Shown here in pieces: positions 1 through 8,900 of a stretch of DNA of 64,000 nucleotides (its first letter is position 1; every line of letters starts with the position of its first letter). Source of the DNA: Holophagaceae bacterium. GTDB lineage: Bacteria > Acidobacteriota > Holophagae > Holophagales > Holophagaceae. A model generated the notes under the pieces. The model ran no database searches, was not told where the DNA came from, and was given only the letters and a program-made list of their open reading frames with translations. The DNA lies in assembly GCA_016710635.1 (NCBI GenBank), contig JADJVL010000014.1, positions 62,001 to 126,000 on the forward strand. Reading direction: 5' to 3'. The translations under genes and the position numbers were made by a program.

Positions 1-3000
1 GCGTGCAGTTCCACTATCCCGAGAACCACAAGGGCAAGATCTTCGTCCGCACCCGCTTCCATTGGAGCGATCCCCTGGCCACGGAGGCCGAGTACCTGTC
101 CGGCGGTCCCGCCTCCGCCATCACCGGCTGGCGGGCCAGCATCCTCGCCTCCGACGCGGAGGGGGACGGCATCCGCTTCGCCGTCAAGAGCGGCTCGGTC
201 ACGCGCTTCGGCTCGCCCTTCACGGACGCCGGCGCCCCGAGCTACCCCGGCATCGACCCCGTCACCGGCGAGATCACCTGGACCCCCAACCGATTGCGGG
301 GCACGCTGCCGGCGGATCCCGGGGACGCCTTGACCAACCCCGCCGCCTTCGGCAACTGGAGCTTCACCCTGGTGGCCCAGGAGCTGGACCACGGCACACC
401 CATCCCCGGCCAGGCCGGGCAGGCCACCTACACCATCCGTGTCCTGCCTAACGATCCGCCGGTGGTGGGGGCGATGTCGAGCTTCGTCCCCGGCGAAGCC
501 ATCCAGGCCGGCGTTTCCGTGGGGGGCGGCACCAACGGCACCAACTTCGGCCGCCCGGCCCTCCAACTGCCCACGGCGTCGGAGGACGCGACGCCGGGCA
601 CGCCGGCCCTCTGGTCCTGGCAGGTGGGCGGCCCCGGCACGCCGGATCCCGCCGCCGCGGACTTCAAGATCGCCGACCCCAACACCCTGGCCGGCGATGG
701 CCACCAGGACGCGCTGAAGGTGGACTTCGGCCGCCGCACCCTGACGGCCGGGGGCGTGGTCACCGGCCCGCTGCTGGATCCCCAGGCGGGCGTGCACTTC
801 CCCCTGGCGGACACCACGGGCAACCTGCCGGCCTGGGATTCCACCCTCGGCCTGCAGAACGGCTTCTACAACCCCTGGCTCCTGGGCACGGGCCCCGGCG
901 GCAGCTTCACCGTGAAGTGGGCGCCGGTGCGCTTCCAGTTCCTCCTCAGCCGCTACCTGGGCCCCACCGCCTACAGCTTCCCCGTGGTGGCGGAGGACCA
1001 GTACGGCTACGCCGCCAACCGCACGGTGGTGGTCTATCCCATCTTCGGCTCCCTGCGCTTCTTCAATCACCGGCTTCTGATGCGCAGCGACACGCTGCCG
1101 GATGCGGTGGCGCCCCTCGGGACCTTCGTGGCCGCGGGCAACACCGCCACCGGCGGCAACCGCTATGTGCTGTCCTACCTGCCCATCGGCGTCAGTTCCG
1201 CCGCGGGCAACGAGGAACTGCTCCAGGGCGGCGCCAAGACTTTCGGGGTGGGCTTCTTCGGCCGCGCCGACGGCACCGGCGCCCCCGCCAGCGGCATGGC
1301 CATCTCCTTCGGCCTGCCCATCCCCACCGCCGGGGCCTGGCTCACCAGCGACGGAGCCAATGTGGGCGCCGCGGGCCTCTATCCGTCCCACGGCCTCAAC
1401 GCGGCCCTCAACCTCCCCGCCTCCGCCGCCGGCACGCCGGGCACCCCCGCGGGCGCCACAGCCACCTATTCCCAACTCCGGGGCGGTGCCGTCGCCGGCC
1501 TCGCCGGCCAGCCGACCCTGCAGAGCGTGACCGTGAGCGGGCCCTACGCGGACAACGAAGTCCGCGTGCGCACCATCCCGTCCTCTTCGCCCTACCTGTT
1601 CTCCGTGCAGAACGCCGTGAAGCCCGTGGGGGGCGACGGCCTCACCACGCCGCGCTTCCTGCAGGCGGCGGACCAGGGCCGGCGCTGGATCTACGGCAAG
1701 GCCCAGAGCGAAGTCAATTTCCTGCAAATCGGCGCCGGCCGCACCGTGGCTTATTCCCGCACGCCGGCCAGCACCCAGGATGTGAATGTCCTCCAGGCCT
1801 CGCAGAACACCTACGCCCGCCTGCGCCTCACCTTCGGCTGGCCCGCGGTGGTCTCCGCCTCCGCGCCGGGCTACCCGGCCCAGGGCGCGGCCAATGCCTT
1901 CCAGGAGACCGACGCCCTCCAGCTGGCGGTGCCGAACCTGTCCGGCAACGCCCGGGCCTTCTTCACCGGGAACACGCCCGGGGTCGTGCCCCAGGGGGCC
2001 ACGACCTCGCCGAACAACTACTTCGGCAAGTTCGGGTTCACGGTGAAGCCCACCACCTTCACCGGCACCGGCGCCACCCTCACGGCCTTCCCCCACCAGC
2101 CCATCCACGCGGTGACGGACGCCCTCTGGCTGCCCAACAACGCCGATGGCAGCGCCCTGCCCAACGCCTACACCACGCCGGTGGGCGGCGGCGTCCTCGC
2201 GGACGTCCCCTTCGCCGGCCTCCGGGGCTGGCTCGCCCCCAGCGCGACCACCGGGCTGAACACCCTGCTCCGGGGCACGGAGACGAACCTCGTCAACACC
2301 CAGGCGCCCTTCGCCCGCCTCGCCCTGGCGGGGAACGCCGGCAACCTCTCCACCACCGGCGATGCCGCCGACGCCAACGCGAACCCGGCCCTGCTCGGCT
2401 CCACGGTCCTCAAGGACCGGATGTTCTTCCTCTGGATGAAGCAGGCCCAGGGCGGGGCTACGCCCAACGCCTACGGCGCCTTCGGGGGAACGGTGATGCA
2501 GTTCGGCACGGCCCTCTCCAGCCTGGGCGGCCTGACCACCGTGATCGAAAGCTACGACATGGGGGCCGGCCTGACGAACCCCCTCGCGGTCCTTTCCTTC
2601 GCCGCGCCCGGACAGAACAACAACGGCGCGACCCAGTCCCTCAATTCCTCCCCCTCCATGCAAGGCTGGAACCGCGCCCAGTTCGAGGCCCTGCGCCTGG
2701 TGATGGGCGCCCCCGCCGCCGCCGGGGCCGCGGCCCGGGTGCGGGTGGCCGACCCGGCCGCCGACGACAGCCAGGGGTCGGGCGCCTGCACGGCGACGCG
2801 TTTCGACACCGGCGCCAACACCTTCGATGCGATGACCTCCAACAGCCTCGTCATTTACGGGTTGAAGGACCGCCGCGCCGCCGGCGGCCGCCTCGGCGAA
2901 GCCGGCCTCGAGCCCGGCTCGCCGGTCCTCGCCCAGTGGTGGAACACCGGCGCCACGGACCTGCCCGCCACGGGCTTCCCCGGCGTCATCCAGGCCTTCT

Positions 3001-3755
3001 CCTCCGCCTGGCTGCCCGCCGACTTCGCGGAAGTGGTGCACGTGAACCACAATTTCGTTGGCAAGGTGCAGTTCCCCGGCACCGGCGGCGGCGACACCGT
3101 CGCGAAGGTGGCCCTGGCGGCGGGCCTCGTCGCGCCCAAGGGCCACGCCCTGCTGACGGAGGCCGGCGGCGTGCGCCCCGCGGTGACACCGGTGCGCAAC
3201 CTGCAGCTCCAGGACCTCAAGACCAACCACGCGCCGGGCACCGTGGCGCCGGGCACGCGCCTCGACATCTTCAACGGCAACGCCGGGGATCCGGCCACGG
3301 GGAATCCCGCCCTGGGCCAGCCCTCCTACAAGCTCCTGGACGGGAACCTCACCGCGGACCACCGCCTCTACGCGGATTCCAACCTGCAGCTCCTCTTCCA
3401 GCCCGCGGTGTCGGACGCGCGCCACCCTTCGGGCTACATCGTGAGCCTCTACCAGGTGACGGCGGCCGGGGCCGGCCCCTTCACCACCCAGCTCACCCTG
3501 CTGCGGGAGATCCGCATGGGCCACGAAGGCGGCCGGGGCGCCCAGCAGGTGCTGAACCTGCCCAGCCTCAAGTCCATGGCCCCCGGCAACAACGGCCAGA
3601 GCCTCAGCTTCGCGCTGAAGGTCCGCACCCTTTGGATCGAAGGGGACGACGGCGCCGCCGGCCACAGCCTCGACCTCGCGAAGCAGCCCTTCGCCCAGGG
3701 CTTCCCTTATGCCTACGCGGATCTGCTCTCCGGCGTCTTCGTCGCCGCCTACTGA
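1..3755 (+). CDS. Large extracellular-type protein with an Ig/cadherin-like segment, 5' end outside the window
   Basis: The reading frame is open from the left edge, so the true start and any signal peptide are missing; about 1250 residues are visible. The protein is rich in Ala, Gly, Pro and Thr and almost free of Cys (one at about residue 925), as expected for an exported beta-rich protein. Near visible residues 83-94 lies DPVTGEITWTP, a motif typical of cadherin/Ig-like repeats in bacterial surface proteins; the following stretch ends in RVLPNDPPVVG, a common inter-domain linker. No enzyme motif, transmembrane anchor, LPXTG or autotransporter barrel is seen in the visible part. It ends 27 bases before a TPR protein on the same strand, so the two may be co-transcribed. 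The function is unknown; an adhesin or structural surface protein is an inference. Confidence 0.75.
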   Translation, partial: VQFHYPENHKGKIFVRTRFHWSDPLATEAEYLSGGPASAITGWRASILASDAEGDGIRFAVKSGSVTRFGSPFTDAGAPSYPGIDPVTGEITWTPNRLRGTLPADPGDALTNPAAFGNWSFTLVAQELDHGTPIPGQAGQATYTIRVLPNDPPVVGAMSSFVPGEAIQAGVSVGGGTNGTNFGRPALQLPTASEDATPGTPALWSWQVGGPGTPDPAAADFKIADPNTLAGDGHQDALKVDFGRRTLTAGGVVTGPLLDPQAGVHFPLADTTGNLPAWDSTLGLQNGFYNPWLLGTGPGGSFTVKWAPVRFQFLLSRYLGPTAYSFPVVAEDQYGYAANRTVVVYPIFGSLRFFNHRLLMRSDTLPDAVAPLGTFVAAGNTATGGNRYVLSYLPIGVSSAAGNEELLQGGAKTFGVGFFGRADGTGAPASGMAISFGLPIPTAGAWLTSDGANVGAAGLYPSHGLNAALNLPASAAGTPGTPAGATATYSQLRGGAVAGLAGQPTLQSVTVSGPYADNEVRVRTIPSSSPYLFSVQNAVKPVGGDGLTTPRFLQAADQGRRWIYGKAQSEVNFLQIGAGRTVAYSRTPASTQDVNVLQASQNTYARLRLTFGWPAVVSASAPGYPAQGAANAFQETDALQLAVPNLSGNARAFFTGNTPGVVPQGATTSPNNYFGKFGFTVKPTTFTGTGATLTAFPHQPIHAVTDALWLPNNADGSALPNAYTTPVGGGVLADVPFAGLRGWLAPSATTGLNTLLRGTETNLVNTQAPFARLALAGNAGNLSTTGDAADANANPALLGSTVLKDRMFFLWMKQAQGGATPNAYGAFGGTVMQFGTALSSLGGLTTVIESYDMGAGLTNPLAVLSFAAPGQNNNGATQSLNSSPSMQGWNRAQFEALRLVMGAPAAAGAAARVRVADPAADDSQGSGACTATRFDTGANTFDAMTSNSLVIYGLKDRRAAGGRLGEAGLEPGSPVLAQWWNTGATDLPATGFPGVIQAFSSAWLPADFAEVVHVNHNFVGKVQFPGTGGGDTVAKVALAAGLVAPKGHALLTEAGGVRPAVTPVRNLQLQDLKTNHAPGTVAPGTRLDIFNGNAGDPATGNPALGQPSYKLLDGNLTADHRLYADSNLQLLFQPAVSDARHPSGYIVSLYQVTAAGAGPFTTQLTLLREIRMGHEGGRGAQQVLNLPSLKSMAPGNNGQSLSFALKVRTLWIEGDDGAAGHSLDLAKQPFAQGFPYAYADLLSGVFVAAY

Positions 3756-3782
3756 CGTACCCTTCCACCTTCCAGGATTCCC

Positions 3783-4397
3783 ATGACCAAAGCCGCCAAG
3801 AAGAAGACCGCCGCCAATCCCTACGTCCAGGGGATCATCAACGCCGCCTACAACCAGCAGAAGCTGGGCAACCGCTCCCAGGCGGAAGTGCTCTACAACC
3901 AGGTCCTGAAGGAGGAGCCCGGCAACCCCTTCGCCCTCTATGGCCTGGGCGCCCTGGCCCTCAACGGCGGCCAGATGCCGAAGGCCGTGGAGCTGCTCCA
4001 GGCGGCCATCGTCAACGGCTACCGGGAGGCCACGGCCTACAGCCACCTCGGCATCGCCCTGCAGACTTCCGGCCGCCTGGACGAGGCCCTCGAGGTCTAC
4101 GCCGCCGGCCTGAAGAAGTACCCCAAGGATCCCTCCTGGGTGAACAACACCTCCGTGGTGCTGGCCCAGAAGGGCGACCTCGAAGGGGCGCTGAAGGAGT
4201 CCCACCTGGTCATCAAGAACTTCCCCAAGGACCCCCGGGCCTACCTCAACGCCGGCCAGTACCTCACGGAGCTCACCCGCTACGACGAGGCCGAAGGCAT
4301 GTTCCGCAAGGTCCTGGAACTCGAGCCCGGACACCTCCAGGCCACGGCGGCCCTGGTGAGCGTGGGCAAGCTGCGGGTGGACGCCGCCCGCAAGTAG
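3783..4397 (+). CDS. TPR-repeat protein
   Basis: A 204-residue protein with a Lys-rich N-terminus (MTKAAKKKTAANPY) and at least four tetratricopeptide repeats from about residue 20 to 190. TPR signature positions are clear, for example AEVLYNQVLKEEPGNPFALY and AEGMFRKVLELEPGHLQA. There is no signal peptide, membrane segment or catalytic domain, so it is most likely a soluble scaffold for protein-protein contacts. It follows the large surface-type protein after 27 bases, so it may serve that protein's assembly or export; this rests on position only. Its stop lies 7 bases from the convergent stop of rlmN. Confidence 0.85.
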   Translation: MTKAAKKKTAANPYVQGIINAAYNQQKLGNRSQAEVLYNQVLKEEPGNPFALYGLGALALNGGQMPKAVELLQAAIVNGYREATAYSHLGIALQTSGRLDEALEVYAAGLKKYPKDPSWVNNTSVVLAQKGDLEGALKESHLVIKNFPKDPRAYLNAGQYLTELTRYDEAEGMFRKVLELEPGHLQATAALVSVGKLRVDAARK

Positions 4398-4404
4398 GCC
4401 GGAT

Positions 4405-5553
4405 TCAAGGCAGGCCGCGGCGTACTGGTTCCGCCGCGGCCTCCTTCTTTTTGTGCCGCCCGCCTTCCCGCACCAGCTGGCCGCAGGCCCCGGCCACGTC
4501 CTGGCCCCGGGAGCGGCGCACGCTGACGGTGACCTTGCGGGCCGCCAGCAGGTCGCAGAGCTCGGAGACGCGGGCCTCGGACGGGGCAACGAAGCCGCTG
4601 CCTTCGTGGGGATTGAAGGGGATCAGGTTCACCTTGCTGGGGAAGCGCCGGGCGAAGGCGGCGAGGCGGCGGCCGTCCTCCAGGCTGTCGGTGACGCCCT
4701 GCAGCAGCACGTATTCCAGGGTGATGCGCTCGCCCTTCTCCAGGGGAAAGGCCTCCAGGGCCTCGGCGAGGGCCTGCAGGTTCCAGACCCGGTTCACCGG
4801 CATGATGCGGGAACGGTAGGCGTCGGTGGTGCCGTTCAGGCTCAGGGCCAGCCGCGGCCGCTTCGCGAAGGTGGCCAGCTTCTGGATGCCCGGCACCAGG
4901 CCCGAGGTGCTGACGGTGATGCGCCGGGGCGACAGGGCCAGGCCTTCGGGGTCCGTGAGGATCCGGAAGGCCTCCATCACGTGGTCCAGGTTGTGCAGCG
5001 GCTCGCCCATGCCCATGAACACCAGGTTCACCCGGGTTTCCGGTGGCACCCGGTGGTGGTTCAGCATGGCCACCACCTGGCCGACGATCTCCGCGGCGGT
5101 GAGGTTGCGCACGATGCCCATCAGCCCCGTCGCACAGAAGGTGCAGCCCATGGCGCAGCCCACCTGGCTGGAGAGGCACAGGGTCGTCCGGTGGGCATAG
5201 GGCATGAAGACACCTTCGACCTGCTGGCCGTCGTCCAGGCGGAAGGCGTGCTTGGTGGCGCCGTCCTCGCTGGCAAGGGCTTCCGTGATGACGGGCCAGG
5301 CGAGGGCGGCGCGTTCCGCGAGGGCCGCCCGCAGGGGCTTCGACAGGGCCGTGAAGCGGTCCCACCCCTCGTAGCGGTGCCGGTAGAGGCCTTCGAAGAG
5401 CTGCCGGGTCCGGAAGGCGGGCTCGCCAAGCGCTTGCACCAGCGCCGAGAGTTCCCGCCGGGACAGGCCCGCGGCGTTGGGCTTGGGGCGGGGTGCCGGT
5501 TCCGGGGCGGGGGCGTCCCAATTGGTCGGCGAAGCCGGACTGTGCTGCGTCAT
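4405..5553 (-). CDS. rlmN: Dual-specificity 23S rRNA A2503 / tRNA A37 C2-methyltransferase RlmN
   Basis: A 382-residue radical-SAM enzyme that methylates C2 of adenine 2503 in 23S rRNA and, in many bacteria, A37 of some tRNAs. The radical-SAM cluster motif CX3CX2C is present as CAMGCTFC, the SAM-binding MGMGEPLHN follows, and the C-terminal methyl-carrier Cys lies in GQDVAGACGQL. The length matches the family. The first 27 or so residues are Pro/Ala-rich and poorly conserved. The chosen ATG sits inside one copy of a short direct repeat (5523-5572), so the real start could be slightly further in. It is cytoplasmic and lies downstream of a small acidic protein on the same strand. Confidence 0.96.
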   Translation of the reverse strand: MTQHSPASPTNWDAPAPEPAPRPKPNAAGLSRRELSALVQALGEPAFRTRQLFEGLYRHRYEGWDRFTALSKPLRAALAERAALAWPVITEALASEDGATKHAFRLDDGQQVEGVFMPYAHRTTLCLSSQVGCAMGCTFCATGLMGIVRNLTAAEIVGQVVAMLNHHRVPPETRVNLVFMGMGEPLHNLDHVMEAFRILTDPEGLALSPRRITVSTSGLVPGIQKLATFAKRPRLALSLNGTTDAYRSRIMPVNRVWNLQALAEALEAFPLEKGERITLEYVLLQGVTDSLEDGRRLAAFARRFPSKVNLIPFNPHEGSGFVAPSEARVSELCDLLAARKVTVSVRRSRGQDVAGACGQLVREGGRHKKKEAAAEPVRRGLP

Positions 5554-5703
5554 TCGAGGGCGATCCTGAAGGACGGGGCCCCCTCCGCGATCGCAAGGCG
5601 AAGCCGCAGCGGGAGCGGGAGGACGCCACTGGATGTGGCGTCCGATCGGGGGGTGGTCGGCGAAGCCGCGCTACGCTGCATCATTCGAGGGCGATCCGAA
5701 AGG
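5523..5703. repeat. Imperfect ~49-bp direct repeat pair flanking a perfect hairpin
   Basis: The segment at about 5523-5572 is repeated at about 5654-5703, 131 bases apart; the shared cores are TGGTCGGCGAAGCCG and TCATTCGAGGGCGATCC. The right copy contains the last codons of the small acidic protein gene and the left copy spans the start of rlmN, so both copies could encode the same C-terminal residues FRIALE. Between them lies a perfect 9-bp stem with a 5-base loop (GGACGCCAC TGGAT GTGGCGTCC, 5621-5643). The layout resembles a REP/BIME-like element or a partial tandem duplication of a gene end. Whether it recurs elsewhere cannot be seen here. Confidence 0.7.
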
Positions 5704-5923
5704 TTTTGAGGAAGGCCTTGTCGTCCTCGGACCAGGACTCCCGGCTCGCCGGCTCCTGGTCGTCGGGGTTGAAGGGCGTCGCTTCCAGGGACAGGGTGAG
5801 CTCGAAGCCTTCCCGCTGGAGGTCCAGGGCCAGGTCCCGGCAGCGGGGATCGTTGATCAGGGCCGACACGAGGGCTTCGCCGAGCTCGTCCACCATGTGC
5901 CGCAGATGGTTCGGTATGTCCAT
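5681..5923 (-). CDS. Small acidic protein of unknown function
   Basis: An 80-residue protein starting MDIPNHLRHMVDELGEALV and ending FRIALE, with acidic patches (NPDDQEP, SWSEDDKA). It has no signal peptide, membrane helix or Cys. I do not recognise a family. The ATG lies 20 bases downstream of the glycosyltransferase fusion's stop on the same strand and 127 bases upstream of the rlmN start, so it may be part of the same transcript. Its last codons are duplicated in the intergenic repeat next to rlmN. Codon use resembles the neighbours, which supports a real gene. Confidence 0.65.
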   Translation of the reverse strand: MDIPNHLRHMVDELGEALVSALINDPRCRDLALDLQREGFELTLSLEATPFNPDDQEPASRESWSEDDKAFLKTFRIALE

Positions 5924-5943
5924 GGCGCCCTCCCGGGGCCATG

Positions 5944-8900
5944 TTAGCGCCCGGGAGCCCCGTCGAGACCGTGGAAGACGCCCCGCAAGGCTTGGCGCAG
6001 GTGCTCCCGGGAGAAGCGGGCCTCCACGTGGGCCAGGCCCCCGCGCTGAAGGCGTTCCCACAGGACCGGATCCTCGTGCAGGCGCAGGGCTTCGGCGGCG
6101 AAGTCGGCGGGGGTCTCCGCCAGCAGCACGGAGATGCCGGCTTCGAGGCCGAGGCCTTCGCAGCCCTTGCGGGTGCCGAGCACCGGCGTGCCGTGGGCGA
6201 GGCTGTCCAGCACCTTGATCTTGATGCCGCCGCCGAGGCGGACGGGCACCACCTGAAGCCGGTGCCGCGCCAGGGCCGCCGCCAGATCCGGCACCCAGCC
6301 GTGGAACTTCACCGCCGCGGAGCAGGCCGCGGGGACCTTCAGGCGGGAAGGTTCCATGCCGAGGCCGTAGAGGTGCAGTTCCAGCTCGGGCCGGGTGGCG
6401 AGGATCCGGGGCAGGATGTCGTCGAGGAAGTGCTGGACCGCGTCCACATTGCCCACATGGTCTCCGCCGAAGAAACAGAAGTCCCGGCGGTCGGCGAAGG
6501 GGACCGCCAGGGCGGCGGGCTGCGGCGCCACCGCGGCGCTCACCACGTGGGCGCGGGAGGCCTCGCCGCCGGCGAAGCGCAGGGCCTGCCCGCGGTCGAG
6601 ACCGCTGACGAAGAGGGCGGCGTCGGCCTCCCGCAGGAGAGCGTTGTAGCGCTTCTGCAGGGCCGAGCGCCCCAGGGCTCCCAGCAGTGGGGCCTGGGCC
6701 TTGTAGAGATAGTCGTTGGCGTCGAAGGCGACGGCGAAGGGGCCCGGGGCGAGGCGGCGAAGGACCTGGAGCAGCAGGCCGGCGGCGTCGAGGGAGGGCT
6801 CGTTCCACAGGTGGGCGAACCAGAGCGTGTCGAAGGGCGGCAGGTCTCCCAGGGCGTCGAAGATGCCGCTGCCGAAGCGGTAGGCCGGAAAGGCTTCCGC
6901 CAGGGCCGCGAGGTCCGGCGGCGCCACCGTGCCCGGCGTCAGGCTGCAGTGGTGGACCGTGTGGCCCTCTTCGAGGAGCAGGCGCAGGATCGCCAGGAAG
7001 CGCTGCTCGCTCCCGCCCTTGCGGGCATCCACCGCCAGGTCCGTGATGAGCAGCAGGTTCCGGGGCGCCTGGGGCGGCCAAGCCCTTGGCGCGGGCTCGG
7101 GCTCGCGCACCGCGTCGATTTCGGGTTCCGTGGGCCCCAGGCCGAAGATGGGCAGGGCGCAGCGCCACCGCGCGGCGCGGGGATCCGCGGCGCCGGGGAA
7201 GTAGCCCGCCAGGCCCGCGCGGACCTCGGGGCCCTGCTCGAGGTGCAGGGCCTTCGCCTCGTCGTCCCAGAGGCCGGTCTTGGCGATGTCCGGGGCCTCC
7301 TCGTCCAGGGCCACGTAGTGCTGGGCGTACTGGGAACGGAACCACAGGGTGGGCGCGCCGTTGAAGGCGATGGGGAGGCCGCTTTCCCGCAGGGCGTTGT
7401 ACACGAGGCGGCTGCCCACCGGCGTGAAGGCCTTCGGCATGAGGGACCAGAGGGGCTGGAAGCGGAAGGCGGGCCGGGTGAAGAGGTGGCAGCCCGTGTC
7501 CACGGTCACCGCTTCGTGGGTGGGATCCACCTCGAAGGGCATGGGTGTGTCGTCGTGCCACCGGCAGAAGGTGCGCCGGCTGCTCACCACTGGCGCGCCG
7601 GTGCGGAGGTGGTGGCGCACCAGCGCCTCCAGGTGCCGGGGATGCAGCCAGTTGTCGGCGTCCAGGTAGGCGATGGCGTCAAAGCCCTGGCGGATGGCGG
7701 CGAGGGCGCCCACGGTCCGCGGCGTGTGGCCGTTGTCCTTGGCCGCCACGGGCAGTTCGAGGTGCTGCACCGGCCAGCCCTCGACGAAGGCGGCGCCGGG
7801 GCCATCGCTGACCATGATGTGGGTAGCCGGGTAGGTCTGGGCCCGCACGCTGTCGTGGCCCTTCCGCAGCATGGCTTCGGGCTCCTGGTGGTAGGGCGTG
7901 ATGACGGCGATCTTGAGGTCCTGGGGCACCGGAGCCTGGGAGGCGCGCACCGCGGTTTCGTAGAAGTCCTCGAACTGCCGGACGACGCTCATGTCCTCGA
8001 AGAGCACGCCGCGCCGGGCCTCGATCTCCCCCACTGCAGCCGCCCGGAAGCCCCGGTCCCGGGCCAGGCGCAGGACGAGGGCCACATAGTCCTCTGGCGA
8101 AGTCGCCACCAGGTCCATCCAGCCCATGCGGGCGTACATGCCGCGGGTATGGCGGCCCCGCTGGAAGGCCTGCGGCAGGGTCACCACCGGCGCGCCCATG
8201 GCGAAGGCCTGTAGGGAGGTGTTCATGCCGTTGAAGTGGGGCGTGTCCAGGACCGCGTCCGCCAGGGTGAGCAGGCCGTTGAAGTCGTCCTCGTCGAGGC
8301 GGCCGAGGAAGCGCACCCGGTCGAGGAGGTCCGGGAAGCGACGGCGGAAGCGCGCCAGCAGCTGGTCCCGCCAATGGGGGATGTCGTTGCGGAGGAGGAT
8401 CAGGACCCCGTCCGGATCGCCTCGCAGGATGCCCTCCAGGATGGCGTCGAAGTCCGGATGGAACTTGAAGAGGGTCTGGGGGCAGACGTACAGCGCGCCG
8501 GTTTCCGGCAGCCCGTAGTGGGCGCGGGTGCGCGGGTCCGGGTCCCGGGGCGGGTAGTAGTAGGCGAGGGTGCCGACGTCGTGGAGGAGGTGGAGCTTTT
8601 CGCTGTAGTGGTCGGCGGCGCCTTCCGGTTCGAAGCAGTCGCTGCTCACCCAGTAGTCCAGGTTGGGGATGCCGGTGGTGTCGGGATGGCCGAAGGTGAC
8701 GCACTGGACGTGGGCCAGCCTGGCGAAGGCCAGGAGCCAGGTCGTGGGCTCCATCCCCAGGTCCTGGTAGAAGAGGACGTCCAGCTGCTGGTCGGCGATG
8801 AGGCGGCGGGCGTCGATGAGGTTGAAGGGGAGCACCACGAAGCGGTCCGCCGCTTCCCGGATCCCCCGGCCGATGTCGTCGTGAGGTTCCTCGAAGCTGA

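Noticed and set aside
917..4819. A 1300-codon open frame on the plus strand across the large protein and TPR genes
   Set aside because: It is an alternative frame of the surface-type and TPR genes; its translation is Arg/Pro/Gly-rich low-complexity text with no family match, typical of high-GC shadow frames.
5941..8214. Long plus-strand frame opposite the glycosyltransferase fusion
   Set aside because: The opposite strand has continuous conserved domain matches, while this frame has none and mirrors codon third-position GC.
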